Assembly: GCA_030635465.1 (NCBI GenBank)
Contig: DAOVYU010000048.1
Span: 1 to 7,056, forward strand
Direction of reading: 5' to 3'
DNA from: Bacteroidales bacterium
GTDB taxonomy: Bacteria > Bacteroidota > Bacteroidia > Bacteroidales > JAADJA01
DNA length: 7,056 nucleotides
The notes below the pieces were generated by a model. It was not told the origin of the DNA. It saw only the letters and a program-made list of their open reading frames with translations, and ran no database searches. Position numbers and translations under genes: made by a program. Positions 1-5,174 of the stretch are shown here, one piece after another; position 1 is the first letter of the stretch, and every line of letters starts with the position of its first letter.

Positions 1-246
1 AAAGATCCCAATGTAAAGGCAATCCTTGTTAACATATTTGGTGGTATTGTCCGTTGCGACAGTGTTGCTACCGGAGTTGTTGATGCATATAAAAGAATTG
101 GCGAAATCAATATTCCGATTATAGTAAGGCTTCAAGGGACCAATGCCGAAGAAGGCAAAAGGATTATTGATGAATCCGGATTAAAAGTGCATTCTGCTAT
201 ATTGCTTCGCGAAGCTGCCGAATTGGTTTCAGAAGTACTAAGTTAG
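1..246 (+). CDS. sucC: Succinyl-CoA synthetase beta subunit, C-terminal fragment (5' end outside window)
   Basis: The last 81 codons of the ADP/GDP-forming succinyl-CoA ligase beta subunit are visible, out of about 390 in a typical family member. The enzyme interconverts succinyl-CoA and succinate with nucleotide phosphorylation in the cytoplasmic TCA cycle. Recognition rests on the beta-subunit C-terminal domain motifs: NIFGGIVRCD at visible residues 11-20 and GTNAEEGKRII at 46-56, followed by the usual tail ending in LREAAELVSEVLS and a TAG stop at 244-246. The ATP-grasp half lies upstream of the window. No sucD follows: a strong terminator begins 15 bp after the stop and the next gene is convergent, so sucC is the last gene of its transcript. 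Family identification is secure; nucleotide preference cannot be told from this piece. Confidence 0.96.
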   Translation, partial: KDPNVKAILVNIFGGIVRCDSVATGVVDAYKRIGEINIPIIVRLQGTNAEEGKRIIDESGLKVHSAILLREAAELVSEVLS

Positions 247-261
247 AAATACAAAACAAGA

Positions 262-296
262 AAAAAAACCTGTTATAAAAAGTAACAGGTTTTTTT
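262..296. terminator. Bidirectional rho-independent terminator between sucC and the lipid kinase
   Basis: A perfect 14-bp stem (262-275 pairing with 283-296) has a 7-nt loop. Its core is CCTGTTA/TAACAGG, with a run of A on the left arm and a run of T on the right. Read in either direction, the GC-containing stem is followed by a U-tract, so it can end both sucC (+) and the convergent kinase gene (-). The right arm overlaps the kinase stop codon (295-297), leaving no spare sequence between the two genes. Confidence 0.9.
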
Positions 297-1173
297 ATGG
301 AACAATAATATTTAAAGATTGAGGATCTACTTTTATATGTAGTTTTTCACCTAACAGCATGGGTTCACCATCTATATTCACCCATTTTCCTTTTTCCATT
401 TCAACAACTAGATTTGCTGCTTTGATGATCTCAATATTTTTCCATAAATCAATCTTTCGCCAGTACAATAAGCTAGCCAGGAAAGGTATTTCAATGACGG
501 AAGGTTTTTGCATGATAATCACATCCAATAATCCATCATCAATTTTAGCATGAGGAGCTATTGAAGTCCCATAACCAAACTGATCAGAATTAGCAAATCC
601 GATGAACAAGGCCCTGGTATCAATGAACTTACCATTAATTTCTATTTTATATCTTTTAGGTTTGTAAGCAGGATACTCTTCTGCAACAATCCTGGCATAT
701 GATAAAAATCCACGTCTTGATCCATGTGAAAACTTCTCCGCCACAAATGCATCAAATCCAATACCTGCTATACTTACAAATAATCGGTTATTAATGGAAC
801 CGGTATCAATTTTAATAACCTTATGTTGATTGATTATCTCAATTGCCTTTTTATAATTAACTGGTATTTTAAGATGGTGTGCCAGGCCATTACCTGAACC
901 TGCCGGGATTATACCAAGAGCAGTTTTACTGCCAACCAAACCTTTAGCCACTTCATTTACAGATCCATCCCCTCCCACTGCTACAATCATATCTGTTTGC
1001 CCTGCTGAATAATCCTTGCAAATTTCAGTAGCATGATTAGGCCCTTCAGTATACAGTATCTTATATTCAAATTTTACTCTATCAATAGTAGCGGTTATTT
1101 GTTTTACAAGTTGGCCTTTTTTGGAAACCCCTGAAATAGGATTAACAATGAATATGATGCGTTTTTTGGTCAC
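295..1173 (-). CDS. YegS/LCB5-family lipid kinase (diacylglycerol or sphingoid-base kinase-like)
   Basis: This 292-aa protein belongs to the diacylglycerol kinase catalytic (DAGK_cat) superfamily, cytoplasmic enzymes that phosphorylate lipid hydroxyls at the membrane with ATP. Visible motifs in order: an N-terminal strand ending in NPISG (residues 11-15), the nucleotide-binding GGDGSVNEV (67-75), PAGSGNGLA (90-98), the IDDGLLDV segment (211-218) and the C-terminal IDGEP (267-271). The length is normal for the family. The start is GTG at 1171-1173: an in-frame TGA lies two codons upstream and the KKRIIFIVNPISG opening is the usual N-terminus, so no other start fits. A GAGGA abuts the GTG with no spacer, so it is poorly placed as a Shine-Dalgarno sequence. 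The gene lies 51 bp downstream of a lipoprotein gene on the same strand and may share its transcript. The substrate is uncertain; GSGNGLA resembles sphingosine kinase-like members more than the GTGNDFA form of many bacterial diacylglycerol kinases. Confidence 0.92.
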   Translation of the reverse strand: MTKKRIIFIVNPISGVSKKGQLVKQITATIDRVKFEYKILYTEGPNHATEICKDYSAGQTDMIVAVGGDGSVNEVAKGLVGSKTALGIIPAGSGNGLAHHLKIPVNYKKAIEIINQHKVIKIDTGSINNRLFVSIAGIGFDAFVAEKFSHGSRRGFLSYARIVAEEYPAYKPKRYKIEINGKFIDTRALFIGFANSDQFGYGTSIAPHAKIDDGLLDVIIMQKPSVIEIPFLASLLYWRKIDLWKNIEIIKAANLVVEMEKGKWVNIDGEPMLLGEKLHIKVDPQSLNIIVP

Positions 1174-1224
1174 TCCTCAAAAATAAACAAATTGAAGATA
1201 GTAGAGAAAAGAATTAACGACAAC

Positions 1225-1542
1225 TTACTTGCAATAAATTACTTCAACAGTTCGGGTAGCTGTGGCAGAATTTCCAGCTTTATCTTCAACAGTATAAACA
1301 ACCGTATAAGTTCCAATCTGATCAGCATCTACATTGTTGGTGGTATTAATTTTATCGGTGATATCTCCATCTTCCTCATCCTGGGCAGTAGCTCCCTGAT
1401 CAACATACTCACTACCAATACAATGAGAAATCGGATTAACACCTAATACTGTAATCACAGGCGAATTGGTATCTTTATTACAAGAAATAAGCAACGATAC
1501 AAACAGAAGTATACTAATTCCCAGAAGTTCTTTTGATTTCAT
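1225..1542 (-). CDS. Small lipoprotein with one DUF5011-type bacterial Ig-like domain
   Basis: This 105-aa predicted lipoprotein has a basic start (MKSK), a hydrophobic stretch (residues 6-19) and a lipobox LISC with the acylated cysteine at position 21. Nearly all of the mature chain is one immunoglobulin-like domain (about residues 28-103) of the DUF5011/Cry22Aa-like type. The hallmarks are PVITVLGVNPI near its start, a GSEYVDQGATAQDEEDGDIT segment (43-62), and IGTYTVVYTVEDKAGNSAT (76-94) leading to the last strand. Such domains are usually tandem parts of large surface proteins; here a single copy is the entire protein. Two cysteines remain after processing, at 41 and 104, on strands that could lie side by side (inference), so a disulfide is possible. 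The role is unknown: a surface or periplasmic binding or scaffolding module. The start ATG at 1540-1542 gives an intact signal peptide. The lipid kinase follows 51 bp downstream. Confidence 0.85.
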   Translation of the reverse strand: MKSKELLGISILLFVSLLISCNKDTNSPVITVLGVNPISHCIGSEYVDQGATAQDEEDGDITDKINTTNNVDADQIGTYTVVYTVEDKAGNSATATRTVEVIYCK

Positions 1543-1564
1543 TTTAATATTTTTTATATAAAAG

Positions 1565-1596
1565 CATAACTAAAAAAATCAATTTATATTGGACAA
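1565..1596 (-). promoter_or_regulatory. Possible Bacteroidota-type promoter for the DUF5011 lipoprotein
   Basis: Read on the minus strand, a TTG (1594-1596) is followed after 21 nt by TAGTTATG (1565-1572), a one-mismatch match to TAnnTTTG. It would place transcription start about 15-20 nt upstream of the ATG at 1542. The spacing is at the long end and the region is very AT-rich, so a chance match is possible. Confidence 0.35.
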
Positions 1597-1656
1597 TTTA
1601 ATTTAAAATGATTAAAAATTATTTTTCTTTCTTTAATATGATAAATTAAAACACTA

Positions 1657-1664
1657 TAAATTTG
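1657..1664 (+). promoter_or_regulatory. Second -7-like box (TAAATTTG) upstream of the citrate lyase operon
   Basis: TAAATTTG matches the Bacteroidota TAnnTTTG -7 consensus exactly. It sits within a 10-mer, TATAAATTTG, that recurs identically at 1731-1740. No convincing TTTG/TTG lies 17-23 nt upstream, so it may be an alternative weak promoter or a chance AT-rich match. Confidence 0.3.
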
Positions 1665-1676
1665 CAGTTTAATGGC

Positions 1677-1694
1677 TTGTTAATTGGTTAACAA
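1677..1694. promoter_or_regulatory. Perfect dyad TTGTTAA-N4-TTAACAA, candidate operator (Crp/Fnr-like geometry)
   Basis: Two perfect 7-bp inverted arms flank TTGG. Written as half-sites it is TGTTA-N6-TAACA, the same 5-6-5 layout as Crp/Fnr-superfamily sites (TGTGA-N6-TCACA). The centre, near 1685.5, lies about 58-62 bp upstream of the transcription start predicted for the citrate lyase promoter, a position typical of activator sites. The assignment to this regulator class is inference. Confidence 0.45.
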
Positions 1695-1710
1695 TTTTAT
1701 CCAAAATTAC

Positions 1711-1740
1711 TTGTTCTCCAATTGATTTATTATAAATTTG
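1711..1740 (+). promoter_or_regulatory. Bacteroidota-type promoter of the citDE-citF operon
   Basis: TTG at 1711-1713 is followed by a 19-nt spacer and TAAATTTG at 1733-1740, matching the Bacteroidota primary sigma factor pattern (TTG/TTTG near -33, TAnnTTTG near -7). Transcription should begin around 1744-1748, leaving a leader of roughly 22-26 nt before the ATG at 1770. This supports 1770 as the start and argues against the in-frame TTG at 1722, which would lie upstream of the transcript. Confidence 0.75.
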
Positions 1741-1769
1741 ACGGCAATATTTATTTAATCCAATACCTT

Positions 1770-2996
1770 ATGAATGCAGCATCGAACAAAATTGCAACAG
1801 CTGGAAATAAAGGCGATCGCGTTAGATCGGATTGTTTTGTTACCCTTGAAATGAAAAACAAAGGTGGTCTTATAATTGACATCAAGAGCAAAGTTAAAGT
1901 TATGTTTGGCAAGGCAATTAAAGACCTTACAGTTGATATCTTAAACTTTTTTGAAATTAAAAACGCGAATATCAGTATTGAAGATGCTGGTGCATTACCA
2001 TTTGTTCTGGCTGCACGAATTGAGGCTACCATCAGACAATTGGTCAAAACCGACAAGGAGTATTTATTGGAGTTGATCCCTGAAAATCAATACCAAACTA
2101 AGAGAGATATTTTCAGGTTTTCCAGATTATATCTCCCTGGCAATACACCAAGTTTGATGATCAATGCAGGCATTCATAAACCCAATGGAATTATTTTGGA
2201 CCTGGAAGATGCTGTTGCTCCTGATAAAAAATTTGAAGCTAGTTTTGTTGTCAGAAATGCCTTACGTCAGGTTGACTATTATGGAGCCGAACGAATGGTT
2301 CGTATCAACCAGGTACCTCAAGGACTGATTGACCTGGAGTTTCTGGTACCACATAATGTAAACCTCATATTGGTTCCTAAATGTGAAGATAAAGCTCAGA
2401 TTGTGGCTGTAAATAAACGCATTGAATCCATCAAAAAAAAGAAAGGTATCAGCGGAAATATATGGTTGATGCCGATCATCGAGAGTACTTTGGGTGTGAT
2501 TAAGGCTTATGATATTGCCAGTTCTGCGGATAATATTGTTGCCATTGCCATTGGCCTTGAAGATTATACAGCTGATTTAGGAACACAACGAACTAAAGAA
2601 GGATCAGAGTCATTTTTTGCCAGATCAATGGTGGTAAATGCAGCTCGTGCAGCAGGTGTTCAACCCATTGATTCAGTATTCTCAGATATTTCTGATATGG
2701 AAGCCTTGAAACAAAATGTTTTGGTTTCTAAATCATTGGGTTTTGATGGAATGGGTTGTATACATCCTCGCCAGATTGAAGTCATACACAAGAACTTTGC
2801 ACCCCAGGAAGCTGAAATTGAAAAAGCTAAAAAAATTGTTAATGCTTTTATCATAGCAACCGAAAAAGGATTGGGTGTTGTTTCTCTGGGCTCAAAAATG
2901 ATAGATCCACCAGTAGTTAAAAGAGCACAAAAATCAGTCAATTTAGCCATCTCCCTGGGAATATTGAATAAGAACTGGAGGGAAGAGTTTAAATAA
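1770..2996 (+). CDS. citDE: Fused citrate lyase acyl carrier protein (CitD) and citryl-CoA lyase beta subunit (CitE)
   Basis: This 408-aa protein joins two citrate lyase subunits that are normally separate. Residues about 7-92 are CitD-like: IDIKSKVKVMFGKAIKDLTVDIL, the IEDAGALPFVLAARIEA segment (70-86), and a candidate prosthetic-group serine at 20 in VRSD. Residues about 112-396 are CitE, a TIM-barrel Mg-dependent enzyme that splits citryl-thioester into oxaloacetate and acetyl-thioester. It shows YLPGN (121-125), LDLEDAV (143-149), substrate-binding Arg178 in MVRIN, Glu238 in MPIIES, and GLEDY with Asp265 (262-266). SLGFDGMGCIHPRQIE (322-337) and LGVVSLGSKMIDPPV (368-382) are close to enterobacterial CitE. 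The ATG at 1770 is chosen because a good promoter ends at 1740; a TTG at 1722 would add 16 residues but lies inside that promoter. citF follows after 37 bp. A general HpcH/HpaI aldolase is unlikely given the CitD domain and citF. Confidence 0.9.
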   Translation: MNAASNKIATAGNKGDRVRSDCFVTLEMKNKGGLIIDIKSKVKVMFGKAIKDLTVDILNFFEIKNANISIEDAGALPFVLAARIEATIRQLVKTDKEYLLELIPENQYQTKRDIFRFSRLYLPGNTPSLMINAGIHKPNGIILDLEDAVAPDKKFEASFVVRNALRQVDYYGAERMVRINQVPQGLIDLEFLVPHNVNLILVPKCEDKAQIVAVNKRIESIKKKKGISGNIWLMPIIESTLGVIKAYDIASSADNIVAIAIGLEDYTADLGTQRTKEGSESFFARSMVVNAARAAGVQPIDSVFSDISDMEALKQNVLVSKSLGFDGMGCIHPRQIEVIHKNFAPQEAEIEKAKKIVNAFIIATEKGLGVVSLGSKMIDPPVVKRAQKSVNLAISLGILNKNWREEFK

Positions 2997-3033
2997 ATTA
3001 CAAAAAACAAGACATCAGTAAATAAAGTAAATA

Positions 3034-4593
3034 ATGAAAAAATACGATAAACTGGTAACCAATGCTGTTGGGAGAGAAGTTCCAACCATTATAAACGGAG
3101 AAGAGCATATTCCATTTAAAGGTGTAGGAAAACACATCCCAACCGGCAGAAAACATGCACCACGCATCGCATCCTGTGCCAACTACCCTTCCGATGGTAA
3201 TAAAACAGTGGTATCCCTTAAAGAAGCTTTGATAAAATCAGGATTAAAAGATGGAATGACAATCTCTACCCACCACCATTTCAGGAATGGAGATTTAATT
3301 GCTAATCAGATATTTGACTTAGCACATGAATTGGGTGTTAAAAATCTACGCTGGTACCCATCAGCTTCCTTTCCTTGTCAGGAAAAATTAATTGAGTACC
3401 TGGAAGATGGTACCATCAACAGGATAGAAGGAAGTATGAATGGACCCTTAGGAAGATTTACTTCAGAAGGAAAGATGAAAGGTACCGCCATTTTACGTTC
3501 GCACGGCGGAAGGTACCAGGCAGTTCAGGATGGTGAAGTGCAAATAGATATAGCTGTGATTGCTGCTCCATCAGCAGATCCATTTGGAAATGCCAATGGC
3601 GAAGATGGTCCTGCTGCATGTGGATTACTAGGCTTTGCTTTAGGAGATTCTCAATATGCTGACAAGGTTATTATTGTAACAGATAATTTGGTTCCATTTC
3701 CATGCATTCCATGGCAAATCCATGGAAATTATGTTGATTATGTTGTTGTAGTGGAACAGGTAGGGATACCTGAGAAAATAATATCAGGAACTACACGAAT
3801 CACAAAAAGTCCAGACAGATTACTTATTGCTGAACTTACATCCAAATTTTGTGATGAAGCAGGCATTATTAAAGATGGGTTCTCTTATCAGGCAGGTGCA
3901 GGAGGAACAGCATTATCAATAGGAATATATTTCAGTGAAATATTGAGAAACAGAGGATGGAAAGCCAGATTTATAAGAGCAGGAAGTAACAAATATCCAG
4001 TCGAAATGCTGGAAGAAGGCCTGGTTGACTATATCCTAGATGGACAAACATTTGACCTCGATGGCGTCCGTTCAATGAGAGAGAATTCGGGTCATGTTAA
4101 TACCAGTCCATTTACAAGCTATAATTACCATGGTAAAGGAAATTTTGCCGGGATGGTAGATGTTGTAATTCTTGGAGCAACTGAGGTGGATGTAAACTTC
4201 AATGCCAATGTTGTTACCCATTCGGATGGCTTGATGTTACATGGTGTAGGTGGTTGGCAAAACTGCCTGTTTTCAAAATGTACTATATTACCAATACCAT
4301 TGTTCCGTGACAGGATACCGGTAATTAAAGATGAAGTAACCACAATATGCGGACCCGGTGAATTAATTGATGTAATAGCTACTGAACGTGGAATTGCCAT
4401 AAATCCACGACGTAAAGATTTAATAGAAAAGCTCAAAGGTTCCAATTTACCAATTAAAACAATTGAAGAGTTAAAAGAAGAAGCCGAAAAAATATGCGGC
4501 ATACCTGAAAAACCTCAATTAAGCGATGAAATAGTAGCAGTGATCAAATGGGTAGATGGAACTGTAATTGATTCAGTAAGAAAAGTATTATAA
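3034..4593 (+). CDS. citF: Citrate lyase alpha subunit (citrate:acetyl-ACP transferase)
   Basis: This 519-aa protein is similar in length to E. coli CitF (about 510). The alpha subunit exchanges acetate for citrate on the acyl carrier, making citryl-ACP for the beta subunit to cleave; it acts in the cytoplasmic citrate lyase complex. Family motifs in order: GLKDGMTISTHHHFRNGD (70-87), SHGGR (156-160), FGNANGEDG (184-192), GFSYQAGAGGTALS (282-295), EVDVNFNANVVTHSDG (384-399), RDRIPVI (425-431) and the terminal VVAVIKWVDGTVIDSVRKV. Compared with enterobacterial CitF, the segment GGHxDTA after the HSDG motif reads GGWQNCL here (406-412). The start ATG at 3034 has an A-rich leader and no Shine-Dalgarno sequence, 37 bp after citDE, so both genes should share the promoter at 1711-1740. 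Tandem TAA TAA stops end it. No citX, citG or citC follows; the next gene is convergent 30 bp away. Confidence 0.94.
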   Translation: MKKYDKLVTNAVGREVPTIINGEEHIPFKGVGKHIPTGRKHAPRIASCANYPSDGNKTVVSLKEALIKSGLKDGMTISTHHHFRNGDLIANQIFDLAHELGVKNLRWYPSASFPCQEKLIEYLEDGTINRIEGSMNGPLGRFTSEGKMKGTAILRSHGGRYQAVQDGEVQIDIAVIAAPSADPFGNANGEDGPAACGLLGFALGDSQYADKVIIVTDNLVPFPCIPWQIHGNYVDYVVVVEQVGIPEKIISGTTRITKSPDRLLIAELTSKFCDEAGIIKDGFSYQAGAGGTALSIGIYFSEILRNRGWKARFIRAGSNKYPVEMLEEGLVDYILDGQTFDLDGVRSMRENSGHVNTSPFTSYNYHGKGNFAGMVDVVILGATEVDVNFNANVVTHSDGLMLHGVGGWQNCLFSKCTILPIPLFRDRIPVIKDEVTTICGPGELIDVIATERGIAINPRRKDLIEKLKGSNLPIKTIEELKEEAEKICGIPEKPQLSDEIVAVIKWVDGTVIDSVRKVL

Positions 4594-4623
4594 TAAAACC
4601 AGTACTGTAATAAATTACGCTGA

Positions 4624-4851
4624 CTATCTTTTCATATTTGGATTGCTATAAATGGGTTCATCAACCCATTTACCGTTTCTTAATTCGCCTAAGATCACAA
4701 CATCTTTGAATTTATGAAATTCGTCATATGCCATCATCATTTTCTCTTTGGTATCACGATAAATCTTTATTCCGGATCTTTCACCTTTACGTCTAACATC
4801 GATGTAAAATCCGTCACGAAACTTTTTTGGTCTTGTTGGTGGTCGTCCCAT
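4624..4851 (-). CDS. Small basic conserved-type hypothetical protein (GRPP N-terminus)
   Basis: This 75-aa protein has no signal peptide or membrane segment, so it is likely cytoplasmic. It opens with MGRPPTRPKK, a proline/arginine run similar to an AT-hook core (GRP flanked by basic residues). FYIDVRRKGERSGIKIYRDTKEKMMMAYDEF (15-45) follows, then VVILGELRNGKWVDEP (51-66). I recall similar short proteins from Bacteroidota annotated only as hypothetical; this is memory, not a search. The alternating pattern suggests two short beta-hairpins around a helix. DNA binding is possible from the basic N-terminus, but nothing else in the protein shows it. The ATG at 4849-4851 is the only sensible start, since the GRPP run begins there. 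It converges on citF with 30 bp between stops, with no recognisable terminator in between. Confidence 0.75.
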   Translation of the reverse strand: MGRPPTRPKKFRDGFYIDVRRKGERSGIKIYRDTKEKMMMAYDEFHKFKDVVILGELRNGKWVDEPIYSNPNMKR

Positions 4852-4889
4852 AAAATTATTAAAATTAAAATATTATCCGCTTATTTAAC

Positions 4890-4930
4890 AAATCACTAAC
4901 CAAAATAATTCGCCCTTAATGTAGTGATTT
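4890..4930. repeat. 9-bp perfect inverted repeat, AAATCACTA ... TAGTGATTT
   Basis: The arms at 4890-4898 and 4922-4930 are perfect reverse complements separated by 23 bp, roughly four helical turns of DNA from arm start to arm end. It lies 39-79 bp upstream of the ATG of the 75-aa gene, where promoter-proximal operators are found. The spacing is too wide for a simple terminator. In such AT-rich DNA a chance origin cannot be excluded, although these arms contain G/C bases. Confidence 0.35.
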
Positions 4931-5094
4931 ATGCAGATTTACAGGCAATTAAGATTGAATATGAAAATAATTTGGCTATAAATCAACAGCTAATGTAAGA
5001 AAATTTCTGAGAAACCGAATTTATTTTATAAAAACATGTAAAAAACCCAAAAAATAATTTTAGAAACGCTGATAATAAACTTTAGGGAAAAAGT

Positions 5095-5153
5095 AAAAAG
5101 CTGGATTCTTTTTATTTGATACTATTGATATCAAAATCGAACCCAGCCTTTTT
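5095..5153 (-). terminator. Branched terminator hairpin downstream of the head-GIN lipoprotein
   Basis: The outer stem pairs 5095-5108 with 5139-5153 (core AGCTGG/CCCAGCC, one bulge and one G:U). The loop contains an inner 7-bp stem, TTTGATA (5115-5121) with TATCAAA (5129-5135). On the minus strand the outer arm ends in CCAGC followed by a T-run, as expected for a factor-independent terminator about 20 nt after the lipoprotein stop. The T-run on the plus side would also allow termination in the other direction. Confidence 0.75.
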
Positions 5154-5174
5154 TGTCAAACTTAACGTTGCTCT

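Larger units (their letters stand above)
4852..5174. other. Non-coding stretch upstream of the 75-aa gene and downstream of the head-GIN lipoprotein gene
   Basis: This 323-bp AT-rich gap has no credible ORF, tRNA or other RNA gene. It should carry the leader and promoter of the minus-strand 75-aa gene near its left end and the terminator of the minus-strand lipoprotein near its right end. Two structures stand out: a 9-bp inverted repeat at 4890-4930 and a long branched hairpin at 5095-5153. No clear TAnnTTTG promoter is seen for the small gene; TTATTTTG near 4904-4911 (minus strand) is only a near match. The middle part, about 4931-5090, shows nothing recognisable. Confidence 0.6.

Noticed and set aside
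359..553. Open frame on the plus strand inside the lipid kinase
   Set aside because: It is antisense to a clear kinase gene with all family motifs, and its translation has no recognisable features.
1192..1446. Open frame on the plus strand, Ser/Ile/Asn-rich
   Set aside because: Opposite-strand shadow of the DUF5011 lipoprotein; the low-complexity composition reflects the reverse reading of that gene.
1722..1769. In-frame TTG start extending citDE by 16 residues
   Set aside because: It overlaps the -33/-7 promoter (1711-1740), and the extension does not resemble CitD; the ATG at 1770 is preferred.
1751..2056. Minus-strand open frame over the CitD part
   Set aside because: Antisense to the CitD domain, which is well supported; no family resemblance.
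2660..3085. Minus-strand open frame bridging citDE and citF
   Set aside because: Spans the end of one real gene and the start of another on the other strand; a hydrophobic reading of antisense codons.
4125..4502. Minus-strand open frame inside citF
   Set aside because: Antisense shadow of conserved CitF coding sequence.
4600..4618. Palindrome CAGTACTG and adjacent GTAAT/ATTAC between citF and the convergent gene
   Set aside because: Stems are very short with no following T-run, so not supported as a terminator or operator.
4714..4899. Plus-strand open frame over the 75-aa gene
   Set aside because: Antisense to the GRPP gene, whose translation looks like a real small protein.
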